The notes: generated by a model from the letters alone, not told the origin. A stretch of DNA of 64,000 bases from Pacificibacter marinus (GCF_900109555.1 NZ_FNZV01000004.1:124001-188000); one strand, 5' to 3'; positions 26,635-35,345 are shown, numbered from the stretch's first letter. A program made the numbers and translations.

Positions 26635-27036
26635 TTATGGTCCCGCCGAACCCGATGATTTGAATACAAGAATGGCGCACATCGCTGCTACGATCAATTC
26701 GATGGCCAGAACCCACAGATACGTTGCTTCAGGTAGCCCATCCACGGTGATCCCCCACAAGCGGGCAAGTCCGAAGCCTGCGTATACGGTTGCTGCGGCA
26801 ATCAGGGACGGCAACCTTAAGGATCGGCGAAACAGGCTGAGGGTAACGAAGAGGCCAGCCCCCAAAAGTCCGCCCCCAAAAGCGCGAATATCGCTAACAA
26901 GGTTGACGTCATCAGGCAAAGTGACGCCGCTTAGGGCATAAAACGGAACCGGTGCAAAAAGAACGGCCGCGCCGATCATCAAAGCGATGAAACCGGCCAA
27001 AGCTAGGGTGGTCTTGGTCATATTCGTTAGGGTCAT
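26635..27036 (-). CDS. DUF4345 family small membrane protein
   Basis: A 133-residue protein with four hydrophobic segments, starting with MTKTTLALAGFIALMIGAAV, and the conserved RAFGGGLLGAGLF stretch of DUF4345. ATG 27036 is chosen over longer in-frame starts because the residues before it are not hydrophobic or conserved in style. It is divergent from the AraC gene at 27184 (147-base gap), so that regulator may control it. Its function is unknown. Confidence 0.7.
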   Translation of the reverse strand: MTLTNMTKTTLALAGFIALMIGAAVLFAPVPFYALSGVTLPDDVNLVSDIRAFGGGLLGAGLFVTLSLFRRSLRLPSLIAAATVYAGFGLARLWGITVDGLPEATYLWVLAIELIVAAMCAILVFKSSGSAGP

Positions 27037-27183
27037 TGTTCGTTTTCCAATTTGGGTGCCTGTGTGTGCTGATAGGTGCAACTTACCCCTGAAGCACATA
27101 TTTTGAATTACGTTTCATCCTGTTTTCATATCCATTCGTCCTGTATTACTGGCGAATTGGATTTATGATGCTACTGTGCGGGT

Positions 27184-28146
27184 ATGACTGATCCTACAAC
27201 CACACTGCCCTTAGGGCTTGATCCTTTAAGTGACACGCTTCACGCCTTGCGGATGCAGGGCACGCTCTATTGCCGGGCGGAGCTTCGTGCACCTTGGGGA
27301 ATTGAAATCCCTCATCTTGACGGTTTGATGGGCTTCTTGGTGGTGACCTCGGGGCGTGTATGGTTCGAGGTCGGAAACACGGTCGCGCGATGGCTCGAGC
27401 CGGGTAGCCTCACACTCATCCCGCACGGTGTGCCGCACAAGATGCGCGATGCCCCGGGAACCAAGGTCGTTCCGCTCAACTCACTGCCTGTCACACCTAT
27501 CACTGAACGCTACGAGATTTTGCAGCACGGCGGTACGGGCGATCAAACCCGTGCCACCTATTGCGTGGTCCAGTTTGACAGCCAGATTGCCCGACAGTTT
27601 CTTACACATTTGCCCGAAACAATATTTTACCAAGGCTGGGATCAAGAGACCGATGGTTGGATGGAAAGCACGCTGCGCTACGTGACGCGCGAAGCTGCGA
27701 ACTTACGACCTGGCGGCGAAACGGTGCTAACTCGGCTGGCCGACATTCTCATTATTCAGGCGATCCGCGCTTGGCTTGACTCAGCTCCTGAAGCTCGCCA
27801 AGGCTGGCTTGCCGCGCTGCGTGATCCACAGATTGGGCGCGCGCTCGCCGCAATACACCGCAACCCCGAGATGCCGTGGTCGGTGGCCTCTATTGCCAAA
27901 GAAGCGGCTCTGTCGCGTTCGGTGTTTTCGGCTCGTTTCACAAAGCTGGTCGGGCAAAGTGCTATGACTTATCTGACCAATTGGCGCATGTCCGCCGCGA
28001 CGTCTCTGCTTGAAGAAACTGATCTCACGGTCGCAATGATTGCCGAACGCGTTGGCTATAGCTCAGAACCCGCCTTCGGGCGTGCCTTCAAACGGGTCCA
28101 TGGAATTGCCCCCGGCCTGAAGCGAAGTGCTATGCGAGCGAGATAG
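27184..28146 (+). CDS. AraC family regulator with cupin_6 N-terminal domain
   Basis: A 320-residue regulator. The N-terminal half is an AraC-type cupin: DTLHALRMQGTLYCRAELRA, then LEPGSLTLIPHGVPHKMRD. The C-terminal half holds two helix-turn-helix motifs: VASIAKEAALSRSVFSARFT near residue 239 and AMIAERVGYSSEPAFGRAFK near 288. This class often governs a neighbouring oxidoreductase or membrane protein gene. The divergent DUF4345 gene is the likeliest target; the ligand is unknown. It seems unrelated to the pectin operon regulator at 17236. Confidence 0.88.
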   Translation: MTDPTTTLPLGLDPLSDTLHALRMQGTLYCRAELRAPWGIEIPHLDGLMGFLVVTSGRVWFEVGNTVARWLEPGSLTLIPHGVPHKMRDAPGTKVVPLNSLPVTPITERYEILQHGGTGDQTRATYCVVQFDSQIARQFLTHLPETIFYQGWDQETDGWMESTLRYVTREAANLRPGGETVLTRLADILIIQAIRAWLDSAPEARQGWLAALRDPQIGRALAAIHRNPEMPWSVASIAKEAALSRSVFSARFTKLVGQSAMTYLTNWRMSAATSLLEETDLTVAMIAERVGYSSEPAFGRAFKRVHGIAPGLKRSAMRAR

Positions 28147-28494
28147 ATTATAATTTTGGCTTCGTCTCGCACTTTGGCCATCCGACTAATCAAAATGCTG
28201 CACTACGTCCCCAGTGACCGCTTTCGGGAAACTCCAGCAGCATCAACGATCTTCTCCAAAGGCCGCAAATGGCCGTTCGTGTTGCTCAACACTTTGGGCG
28301 AAAACCGGACCTTCGCCGCGCCCTCAAATTCAATCGTGCAACTTGTAGAAAGCAGACACTCGGGGTTACAACCAAGCTTTGTTTGATGTGCGAATGTAGA
28401 GAATGTCCGTTTCGAGCCCATGATGACAAACGCTGCACGGTTCACGAATGTCGGGTTCGCACGCATCACCTCATCTGCAAAGCGCTCAGGGAAC
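28147..28494. other. Intergenic stretch, no gene; degenerate repeat-like sequence
   Basis: No coding sequence that I can support. The segment 28414-28440 (GTTTCGAGCCCATGATGACA then AACGCTGC) resembles 29482-29509 (GTTTGAGCCCAACATGACCG then ATGCTGC). This suggests a degenerate dispersed repeat of the kind common between Rhodobacterales genes. It lies between two 3' ends, AraC and the minus-strand dehydrogenase. Confidence 0.35.
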
Positions 28495-29307
28495 TTACTG
28501 ACTGGACGTTATGCCACCATCGACGTACATCGTTTGCCCGGTAACAAAACCCGATGCAGGCGCACAGAAAAATAGCGCAGGCCCGACGACATCTTTGGGA
28601 TCGGCGATCCTGCCAAGTGGAATACGGTCCAACAGACCTTGGCGAAACTCATCGTTTTCCATGACGTGTTTGATCATCTCGGTATAGACAAAGGTCGGTG
28701 CAATGCCGTTAACTGTTATGCCTTTTGGTGCCAGCTCCATGGCATGCTGTTTGATCAACATAACCATCCCGCCTTTGGTACTGCAATAAGCAGAATAGCC
28801 CCGATCACGCAGTCCAAATTGAGAACGAACTGATAGCAGGTGAACTTGTTTGCCACCATTGTCGCCCGCAATTTGCCGTTTGGCGACGCTTTGCGCCAGA
28901 AACATCGCTGACTTCAAATTCACCTGATAAACTTCATCAAAGGCTTCTTCTGTTACATCAAGCAGGAGCTGTTCCTTTTGGGTGCCTACGCAATTCATCA
29001 AGATGTCGATCTGGCCAAAGGCGTCCATCGTGTCCTGAACCGCCCGTTCAATATCTGCAACGGATGTTGCATCAACAGCAATCCCCCTGGCATCGTGCCC
29101 CGCGTTCGAAAGTTGAGCCGCCAACTTTTCAGACTTTTCAAGGTCACGGCCAGCGATCATAATTTTGGCTCCAGAGAGCGCAAGCCCCCACGCGATAGCT
29201 TCGCCGATACCGCCATACCCCCCAGGCACAAACGCGACTTTGCCTTTTAAGTCAAACAGGCCCGAAAGCTCTTTCTGAAAGTCGATTTTTGGAGTTATGT
29301 TGCTCAT
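28495..29307 (-). CDS. Short-chain dehydrogenase, gluconate 5-dehydrogenase/KduD-like
   Basis: A 270-residue classical SDR. The cofactor loop is GGYGGIGEA near residue 29, the NAG-type segment reads NCVG near 105, and the catalytic set is Ser in LLSVRSQ with Tyr and Lys in YSAYCSTKGG near 171-180. The C-terminal GFVTGQTMYVDGG is standard. The closest types I recall are gluconate 5-dehydrogenases and KduD, which reduces a keto-deoxyuronate in pectin breakdown; a role beside the GH28/GH105 genes would fit, but SDR substrates cannot be read from sequence. The gene stands alone, convergent with the AraC gene. Confidence 0.82.
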   Translation of the reverse strand: MSNITPKIDFQKELSGLFDLKGKVAFVPGGYGGIGEAIAWGLALSGAKIMIAGRDLEKSEKLAAQLSNAGHDARGIAVDATSVADIERAVQDTMDAFGQIDILMNCVGTQKEQLLLDVTEEAFDEVYQVNLKSAMFLAQSVAKRQIAGDNGGKQVHLLSVRSQFGLRDRGYSAYCSTKGGMVMLIKQHAMELAPKGITVNGIAPTFVYTEMIKHVMENDEFRQGLLDRIPLGRIADPKDVVGPALFFCAPASGFVTGQTMYVDGGITSSQ

Positions 29308-29574
29308 TCTGGTTTCCTGAAAAATTCCAACTCATCTACGCTACCGTATAAGTTTCGTTGGAACAAATACCGCGTGTCTTCCGCGACCAATAGAAGAGAG
29401 AATTGTCAGACATAATACCCGTGCAGCGACGGAGTGGGATTTCCGCAAGGCGGTCTTTGGAATAAGATGCAGCCAAAGTCAGGTTTGAGCCCAACATGAC
29501 CGATGCTGCGCCGACGACGAGCGACTGCTTTAGGGAATTCCTGTCTTAGATTATTAGAGAAGCTGCTTCCGAGT
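29308..29574. other. Intergenic stretch, no gene seen
   Basis: It holds the promoter region of the dehydrogenase gene, then the degenerate repeat-like segment near 29482-29509. I recognise nothing else before the transposase remnant. Confidence 0.35.
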
Positions 29575-29868
29575 GAGTGTGCTGCTTGGTTGGGTCTGAC
29601 GCCTGCGAACAAATCCAACGGTGGCAAAGAGAAGCTTGAGCGCATCACAAAATGAGAGATCAATACCCACGATCATTGCTCGTTGTTGGTATGACGTCGC
29701 TTGTCCAACAGACCAAGTCGCATCCGGAGCGGGCAAGTAAGTGGCTGATATCGCGGCTAGAGCGAAAACCCGCGCGCTTGGCGACTGTCGCTATGGCCAA
29801 CAAGACCGCTCGGATCGTCTGGGCAGTTCTGACCTGCAACGAACGATATACGCCTCACACAGCCTGAA
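29575..29868 (+). mobile_element. IS110-family transposase C-terminal remnant
   Basis: The frame from 29581 reads AAWLGLTPANKSNGGKEKLE and RIT, shifts by one base near 29653, then continues LLVVGMTSLVQQTKSHPERA and VAMANKTARIVWAVLTCNER up to the TGA at 29868. These are the conserved C-terminal blocks of IS110-family (DEDD plus Ser) transposases. The N-terminal catalytic half and the element ends are missing, so it is a dead fragment. It points to past insertion and deletion between the dehydrogenase and zinT. The sequence from 29869 to 30187 shows no gene. Confidence 0.75.
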
Positions 29869-30187
29869 AGGATTAGCCGCAACGAGTTGAGCCAAGACCC
29901 GCGAGATGATGGTGCATAAGTCTGCCGCCAAAACCAAGACACCCCGTCGAAAGTCCCGGGCGCAATTGCCCACTGAGCTGTAAGGTACTTGGTTCGCAAT
30001 ACCCAGCCGGCAATGGGAACACATGACTGCTTCTGACTAATGCACAAATCGGATCAAATATGCCTTGCTATGCAAGAGCCATCCACACAGGACATTTGCT
30101 GCCCAGACCACTCACAACCAAGCTAAGTCTCACCACCCACTATTAACAAACCTTGCAAAATGTATTTGATCCATGTAGCCCATTTGT

Positions 30188-30207
30188 TGTTATGTTATAA
30201 TATATCA
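30188..30207 (+). promoter_or_regulatory. Zur-box-like palindrome before zinT
   Basis: TGTTATGTTATAATATATCA is an inverted repeat with 8 of 10 matching positions and ends 26 bases before the zinT ATG. Its A/T-rich GTTATA-type core resembles Zur boxes of alphaproteobacteria as I recall them. The two genes behind it, zinT and a CobW-type GTPase, are classical zinc-starvation genes, which supports Zur control by context. Confidence 0.6.
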
Positions 30208-30233
30208 ATACTGGTAAGAACTGGAGACATCTT

Positions 30234-30875
30234 ATGCAACACACAGCACTCAAACACGCAGGCATCCTCGCAATTGGCGCACTGGTCGCTTTCTCAATAC
30301 CGGCGACGGCTCAGACAAAAACAGCACACACCCATACTCATCAAGCTGAAAAGGTTGCTCTTATCGATGCATCCGAAGTTCAAGCGCGCGCCTTGTCCGA
30401 TTGGGCGGCGGATTGGCAGTCGATCTATCCTTACCTACAAGATGGCACTTTAGATGCAGTCATGGTGCACAAGACTGAAAGTGGCGAAAAGACCGCCGAA
30501 GAATACCAAGCGTATTACCAAACTGGCTATAAAACCGACGTAGAGCGTATTTTGATCGATGACACGACTGTGACGTTCTTTCGCAATGGTACGCCTATCC
30601 AAGGTGAGTACGAAGGCGACGGTTACGAAATCCTGACATATGAATCTGGCAATCAAGGTGTGCGCTTTCTGTTCAAAAAATCAGGTGGCGACGCTGAAGC
30701 GCCGACATCCATTCAATTTAGCGACCACAAGATTGTTCCAACAAAGGCAGACCACTACCACCTTTACTGGGGCAACGACCGTGATGCTTTGCTGAAGGAA
30801 GTGACCAACTGGCCAACTTATTTCCCAGCTCAAATGAGTGGTGGAGACATCGCACACGAGATGATGGCGCATTAA
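30234..30875 (+). CDS. zinT: ZinT/YodA family periplasmic metal-binding protein
   Basis: A 213-residue protein with a signal peptide (HAGILAIGALVAFSIPATAQ) and a His-rich N-terminal loop (TAHTHTHQAEK). The ZinT lipocalin-like core follows: SDWAADWQSIYPYLQDGTLD, EEYQAYYQTGY, then the metal ligands in DHYHLYWGND near residue 177, close to the C-terminus. ZinT binds zinc or cadmium in the periplasm and helps ZnuABC under zinc shortage. The Zur-box-like site lies just upstream; a hairpin and the CobW gene follow. Confidence 0.92.
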   Translation: MQHTALKHAGILAIGALVAFSIPATAQTKTAHTHTHQAEKVALIDASEVQARALSDWAADWQSIYPYLQDGTLDAVMVHKTESGEKTAEEYQAYYQTGYKTDVERILIDDTTVTFFRNGTPIQGEYEGDGYEILTYESGNQGVRFLFKKSGGDAEAPTSIQFSDHKIVPTKADHYHLYWGNDRDALLKEVTNWPTYFPAQMSGGDIAHEMMAH

Positions 30876-30912
30876 GTCACGCACAAAACTCGGAGACCTC
30901 GTTCTTCGAGCG

Positions 30913-30947
30913 AACAACGCACGGGGCCTTCTCTGGCGCGTTGTTTT
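30913..30947 (+). terminator. Terminator-like hairpin between zinT and the CobW gene
   Basis: AACAACGC (30913-30920) is the exact inverse of GCGTTGTT (30938-30945), and the stem runs on into TTTT. It lies 37 bases after zinT. It may end part of the zinT transcripts, leaving lower expression of the GTPase gene. Confidence 0.65.
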
Positions 30948-30983
30948 GATCCAAACGAACATTCAAAAGCTAGGCCACAGACC

Positions 30984-32204
30984 ATGACACTCCAAGATAC
31001 ACGTCTCCCAGTTACTGTCCTTTCCGGCTTTCTCGGTGCGGGTAAAACCACTCTTCTCAACGAAGTTCTGCGCAACAGAGATGGCCGCCGCGTTGCGGTC
31101 ATTGTGAACGACATGTCCGAAGTGAATATCGATGCAGACATCATTCGAGAGGGCGGCGCAGGTTTGAGCCATACAGAAGAAAAGCTCGTAGAGATGACCA
31201 ACGGATGTATCTGCTGCACTTTACGCGATGACTTGCTGCAAGAGGTGACACGGCTCGCAGCCGAAGGCCGGTTCGATTATTTGCTGATTGAATCGACAGG
31301 CATATCAGAGCCACTGCCTGTTGCCGCCACGTTTGACTTTCGCGATGAGAACGACGTGAGCCTGTCAGATGTGGCCCGCCTTGATACGATGGTCACGGTT
31401 GTGGACACTGTAAATTTACTCAAAGACTACGCCAGCCATGATTTTTTGAAAGATCGCGGCGAAGTCATGAGCGAAAACGATGATCGCAGTTTGGTCAATT
31501 TGCTGGTGGAACAGATCGAATTTGCCGATGTGGTCGTGCTCAATAAGGCAACGGATGCCAGTCACGAACAACTTGATGCCGCGCGTAAGATCGTTGTGGC
31601 GCTGAACCCTGATGCACAGATTATCGAGGCAGATTACGGCAAAGTGCCCCATGACCGAATTTTCAACACCGGTCTGTTTGATTTTGAAAAGGCACAAAAA
31701 AATCCATTGTGGGCCAAAGAACTCTATGGCTTTGCCGATCATATTCCCGAAACAGAAGAATATGGAATTTCATCTTTCGTTTATCGCGCACGCAAGCCGT
31801 TTGATCCGCAAAAACTGCACGCAGCGCTCAACGGGCCTCTCCCCGGCGTCCTTCGTGCCAAAGGGCATTTTTGGGTTGCCACGCAACCCGATTGGCTTGC
31901 TGAGTTCTCACTGGCTGGCGCGATGACAAGCATCAAACCCTTGGGCATTTGGTGGGCCACCGTACCCCTAGATCGGCGCCCCGATACCCCGCAGGCAACT
32001 GCTTATCTTGAGCGACACTGGCAAGAACCATTTGGGGATCGCCGTCAAGAGTTGGTCTTTATCGGTGCAGGGCTGGAAAAAGACGGGATCATTGCCGCAC
32101 TGGATGCCGCCCTTGTCGAGGATGCACACAGCTTCACCCCCGAGGCGTGGACCCATTTAGCAGATCCATTTCCCAAATGGCGTCGTGCCCCCGACGCGAC
32201 GTAA
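30984..32204 (+). CDS. CobW/COG0523 family GTPase, probable zinc chaperone
   Basis: A 406-residue GTPase of the G3E family. Walker A is [18 protein letters not shown] near residue 11, the metal-binding CxCC motif is [12 protein letters not shown] near 72, and NKAT near 176 is the guanine-specificity motif. The C-terminal CobW_C domain begins near 260 ([20 protein letters not shown]). COG0523 proteins under Zur control (ZigA type) are thought to hand zinc to key enzymes during shortage. Its place behind zinT and a Zur-box-like site favours zinc over cobalt, although cobalamin genes lie elsewhere in the window. Confidence 0.88.
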   Translation: MTLQDTRLPVTVLSGFLGAGKTTLLNEVLRNRDGRRVAVIVNDMSEVNIDADIIREGGAGLSHTEEKLVEMTNGCICCTLRDDLLQEVTRLAAEGRFDYLLIESTGISEPLPVAATFDFRDENDVSLSDVARLDTMVTVVDTVNLLKDYASHDFLKDRGEVMSENDDRSLVNLLVEQIEFADVVVLNKATDASHEQLDAARKIVVALNPDAQIIEADYGKVPHDRIFNTGLFDFEKAQKNPLWAKELYGFADHIPETEEYGISSFVYRARKPFDPQKLHAALNGPLPGVLRAKGHFWVATQPDWLAEFSLAGAMTSIKPLGIWWATVPLDRRPDTPQATAYLERHWQEPFGDRRQELVFIGAGLEKDGIIAALDAALVEDAHSFTPEAWTHLADPFPKWRRAPDAT

Positions 32205-32500
32205 ATCACATAGCTCACAAGAAAGATCCCTTTGCGCGATATAAAAGCAATACACGTACGAGCTTGCGTCGCAGAAAGCGATCTGGAAATCCGATGGCAG
32301 ACTATGACCGGCTGCCATCGGATTTGCGGGGATGGCTTTCACAAGCCGCACTGCCATGGTCGCCACGTTCGGTATTTCGAGTATGGCGATCCGCTATGAA
32401 AACGTACGAAAATGACAGGGAGGCCGTCTACCTATACATGAGCGAGTTAGAGGCAAAAAAACTCAAAAAGGAAGCCAAAAAAATTTGGGGATTTGAGTAA
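32177..32500 (+). CDS. DUF6525-like small basic protein
   Basis: A small protein whose core, [20 protein letters not shown] followed by [16 protein letters not shown], matches a short Rhodobacterales family that I recall as DUF6525. The start is uncertain. ATG 32294 lies within the conserved part, so an upstream start is favoured; ATG 32177 (used here) or GTG 32147 overlap the GTPase gene end. The C-terminus is charged ([18 protein letters not shown]). Function is unknown. The overlap with the zinc GTPase gene suggests co-transcription. Confidence 0.5.
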   Translation: MASCPRRDVNHIAHKKDPFARYKSNTRTSLRRRKRSGNPMADYDRLPSDLRGWLSQAALPWSPRSVFRVWRSAMKTYENDREAVYLYMSELEAKKLKKEAKKIWGFE

Positions 32501-32971
32501 AGGAACTCTACAACACGGACGTTGGGTGCAAAGCAAAACACACGTGAGCCATCTCATTTTCGCCGCTCACTGCGAACTGCACCAAAGTCTAGTTTTGGCA
32601 GCGCTTGTAGGCGACCCATGGATTGCAGACCTTTTCGCGGTGGGTGAGAAGTCTCAATTCGACCAAAGCAGAAGCGGACCTTAAACTTGACGATCCTGTG
32701 AGAGGTGCAGCTAGGATCTGCTTCGAGTTCAAAGTGCAGGATCCTGCATTGACCATGAATGCCTGCTAACACCATAAAACTAAACACCTTAAACGACTGA
32801 TGAGGTTTTGAACGGAGTTATAGAATACCAAGCTAGGTGTTCTCGCATATGCTAAAAAGGAGTTTTTTTAACATGAGGCGAGCAAATGGTTTTGCTAAGT
32901 TCTGATTGAACAACCCTAGAATGCCTCAACATTCTATAAGTCATTTATCCAGACTTTTCCGCGCCAAAGCG

Positions 32972-33120
32972 CTAATAAGAATCGGTGCGTGTGACGATCC
33001 CTATAAGATGACCGCGCTCTAAAACATGCACGGCGTCAACGGCTCCGTCAGCCATCTGAGGAAGCCGCGCGGACAAAAGGGGTGTCTGCTGTTGCGCGCG
33101 GCCCGCCGACGCTCATGCTG
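32972..33120 (-). pseudogene. CBS-domain protein C-terminal fragment
   Basis: On the minus strand LPQMADGAVDAVHVLERGHL and IGIVTRTDSY (stop at 32972-32974) match the end of a CBS domain, as in HPP-family membrane proteins. Upstream, a different frame reads VTDSMSVGGPRATADTPFVR, typical of the CBS start, so a frameshift separates the two near 33070. No membrane part is left. Confidence 0.45.
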
Positions 33121-33522
33121 TCAGTCACAACGAAGGCATCCAAAACAGCAAAAAAATCTTCAGACGGGATACTGGCCTTTCGCAGCTTCGCTCGGCAACG
33201 AGCATGAAGACGGGATTCTCGTGCTTATTGTTGATCGACGCGAAAACTGGACGTTGGAAAAGCCTTGTCGCTTTCGAGCGCTAGGTGTCTTAAACTGGCA
33301 CTTGAGGTGGCGCTAAATCTTGACCGGACCAGAAAATTAGGCTGGTCCTATAGAGCAACAGCCTAATATGCGCTAACTTTCAAATTTGTTTTCACAAGGG
33401 CACAATTTTTGATATTTGATAGGTTGCTGAGGTGTCTGTGAGGGCGGTTTTAGCTTTTTGCGTAATTGAACCTAAATGACCTTCATATAAGGCTATTCTA
33501 TAACGTCTCAGAATATGAAATA

Positions 33523-33587
33523 TGCGGGACACCTTGGTGCTAACCTATTGATATCATTAAGAGCGGTTTTCGACGCTGCGGGACACC
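33523..33587 (+). repeat. Two TGCGGGACACC copies beside attR, probable arm sites
   Basis: TGCGGGACACC occurs at 33523-33533 and 33577-33587 in the same orientation, 31 and 85 bases inside the right att repeat. The shared 9-mer TGCGGGACA also flanks the left repeat (13992-14000 and, inverted, 13974-13982). The placement at both island ends fits recombinase arm-binding sites. Confidence 0.55.
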
Positions 33588-33617
33588 AATTCATTGAATT
33601 TCAATGAATATTTAGTT

Positions 33618-33635
33618 AAATGGTGGGCGACCCTG
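33618..33635. repeat. attR: 18-bp repeat within the tRNA-Tyr 3' end
   Basis: Identical to 13913-13930. Bases 33621-33635 are the final 15 bases of tRNA-Tyr on the minus strand, so the tRNA stays intact after integration. The island lies on the 3' side of the tRNA, as is usual for tRNA-targeting recombinases. Confidence 0.85.
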
Positions 33636-33704
33636 GAATCGAACCAGGCGTGGGTCTCCCCGGCGGAGTTACAATCCGCTGCCGCACCTTGCAGCCCGTC
33701 GCCC
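33621..33704 (-). tRNA. tRNA-Tyr (anticodon GTA)
   Basis: Read on the minus strand, an 84-base class II tRNA. The acceptor stem is GGGCGAC/GTCGCCC, then discriminator A and encoded CCA. The D stem is GCTG/CGGC with one G-U pair, the anticodon stem is GCGGA/TCCGC around the loop TTGTAAC, and a long variable arm follows. The T arm is CCTGG-TTCGATT-CCAGG. A GTA anticodon and a long variable arm give tyrosine. It is the attachment target of the neighbouring island and lies upstream of and divergent from rlmB. Confidence 0.92.
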
Positions 33705-33837
33705 ACTCGGATGCATTTGCATCGTTGTGTGCGGGGTGGATACAAGTGGACTGCGGGGGCGTCAACAGGAAAATTGCTTGTATCTGAACAAACAGCAAGG
33801 CAAGGAAGGGGCGCACGTTAAAATGGGATATCTGGTC

Positions 33838-34617
33838 ATGAAAAAACCCAAATGGGTCGTCGAAAAAGAACAAGACAAACGTAAAGCTGCCGCGACGACG
33901 GTTTGGCTGTTTGGTTTGCATGCGGTGCGCGATGCTTTGCGCAACCCTGATCGTGAAAAGATCAAGCTTGTTGTGACCAAAAACGCTTTCGACAAGTTGG
34001 CCAGCGATATCGAACTTTCGGGCATGGACCCCGAAATCGTGGAGCCGCGTAAATTTGATGTGCCGATTGATGCGCAATCCGTTCACCAAGGTGCCGCTTT
34101 AGAAGTCAAACCTTTGTCATGGGGCTCGATCGAAGAGGTCTGTTTGGCCGCGGGTGAGGGTGCACCAACTGTTGTGTTGCTCGATCAAGTGACTGATCCG
34201 CACAATGTGGGCGCGATTTTGCGCTCTGCTGAAGTGTTCGGAGCCGAAGCTGTGATCGCGACAGCGCGTCACGCGGCCCCTGAAACGGGCGCTTTGGCGA
34301 AAACAGCGTCCGGCGCATTGGAACGTCAGCCCTATTTACGGGTGCGCAACCTGTCTGACACGATGACAAAGCTGCAAGAAATGGGTTTCATTTGTTTGGG
34401 ACTTGATGGCGAGGCTGAGGTTGAACTGGACGCCGCGCTGGCTGATTTGTCTGACAGACCTGTGGCTTTGATCATGGGAGCCGAAGGACCGGGCCTGCGT
34501 CAAAAAACCAAAGAGACCTGTGATGTTTTGGTCAAGATCCCCTACAAACGTGACTTTGGCTCGTTGAATGTGTCAAACGCGGCTGCTGTGGCGTTGTATT
34601 CAGCGTCCAAGCGGTAA
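33838..34617 (+). CDS. rlmB: 23S rRNA (guanosine-2'-O-)-methyltransferase RlmB-like, TrmH/SpoU family
   Basis: About 259 residues. The N-terminal substrate-binding domain includes TVWLFGLHAVRDALRNPDRE. The SPOUT methyltransferase domain carries the three SpoU motifs: LLDQVTDPHNVGAILRSAEV, then IMGAEGPGLRQKT, then VKIPYKRDFGSLNVSNAAAV, whose Asn and Arg build the knotted SAM site. It methylates a guanosine 2'-OH in 23S rRNA. ATG 33838 begins the conserved MKKPKWVVEK; an in-frame ATG at 33823 has a better-placed GGAAGGGG site and could be the true start. Confidence 0.9.
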   Translation: MKKPKWVVEKEQDKRKAAATTVWLFGLHAVRDALRNPDREKIKLVVTKNAFDKLASDIELSGMDPEIVEPRKFDVPIDAQSVHQGAALEVKPLSWGSIEEVCLAAGEGAPTVVLLDQVTDPHNVGAILRSAEVFGAEAVIATARHAAPETGALAKTASGALERQPYLRVRNLSDTMTKLQEMGFICLGLDGEAEVELDAALADLSDRPVALIMGAEGPGLRQKTKETCDVLVKIPYKRDFGSLNVSNAAAVALYSASKR

Positions 34618-34697
34618 CGAATGGTCACGCTTGCGTGGAGGGGCTGGTCAGTTGGCCCTTCTGCAGACATCTTTTCGATGAAACGAAAGGATACTTC

Positions 34698-35168
34698 ATG
34701 ATTTCACGTCGCTCAATTCTCGCATTCGGTCTTGCTCCTCTAACGGGACTTGTCTTGTCTCCACTTGCTGGCATCGCGCAAGATATGGTCAAAATGACCA
34801 TTCACACCAAAGATGGTTTGGCCATTGGCGGCACAGACCCCGTTGCATACTTTACGCAAAGCGCACCTGTTCAGGGCGACCCAGCGTATGCATTTGAGTG
34901 GGGCGGCGAGACATGGCATTTTGCCTCGTCTGAAAACAAAGCAGCCTTTATGGCTGACCCGAAAGCGTATGCGCCGCAGTTTGGTGGATATTGCGCATAT
35001 GCGGCGTCCAAAGGGGCATTGGCACCGGGCGACCCCGAAGCTTGGACCATCCATGACGGCAAATTGTATCTGAACTTCTCGCTCAACGTGCGCACAATTT
35101 GGCTTGAAGATATGGAAGCGAACATTGCGTTGGCAGAAGCAAACTGGCCAAGCCTAAGCACACACTAA
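34698..35168 (+). CDS. YHS domain-containing secreted protein
   Basis: A 156-residue protein. The ATG at 34698 follows GAAAGGA. The N-terminus is MISRRSILAFGLAPLTGLVL, with a twin-Arg-like RR and a hydrophobic core, so export (perhaps by Tat) is likely. The YHS-type core follows: GTDPVAYFTQSAPVQGDPAY, then FASSENKAAFMADPKAYAPQ and FGGYCAYAASKGAL. YHS domains often bind metal or heme-copper partners; the role here is unknown. A strong terminator follows at 35315. Confidence 0.82.
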   Translation: MISRRSILAFGLAPLTGLVLSPLAGIAQDMVKMTIHTKDGLAIGGTDPVAYFTQSAPVQGDPAYAFEWGGETWHFASSENKAAFMADPKAYAPQFGGYCAYAASKGALAPGDPEAWTIHDGKLYLNFSLNVRTIWLEDMEANIALAEANWPSLSTH

Positions 35169-35314
35169 AAGAGCCATCTAAATGTGTACACGTCATCACG
35201 CTCTGTTCACATTTATCTGATCTCTCTTTTAAACTCCGCTTTCAACCCTATCTCTATCAGGAGACGCGCACTGGAACACGCGCAGATCTTTTATTGTCCC
35301 TCGTTCCACACTTC

Positions 35315-35345
35315 GCCCGAGCCCTTCCCCGGCTCGGGCTTTTTT
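35315..35345 (+). terminator. Rho-independent terminator
   Basis: GCCCGAGCC (35315-35323) and GGCTCGGGC (35331-35339) form a perfect 9-bp stem with a 7-base loop, followed by seven T. It lies about 150 bases behind the YHS gene and ends its transcript. Confidence 0.92.

Larger units (their letters stand above)
32501..33617. other. Right end of the island, largely non-coding
   Basis: About 1.1 kb without an intact gene. It holds a decayed CBS-domain fragment on the minus strand (about 32972-33120), repeat-like sequence around 32540-32760, and two TGCGGGACA sites next to the right att repeat. The last 200 bases are A/T-rich. Confidence 0.5.

Noticed and set aside
33026-33316. A 96-codon plus-strand frame near the right island end.
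   Set aside because: It is antisense to the CBS-domain remnant and has no protein-like pattern.
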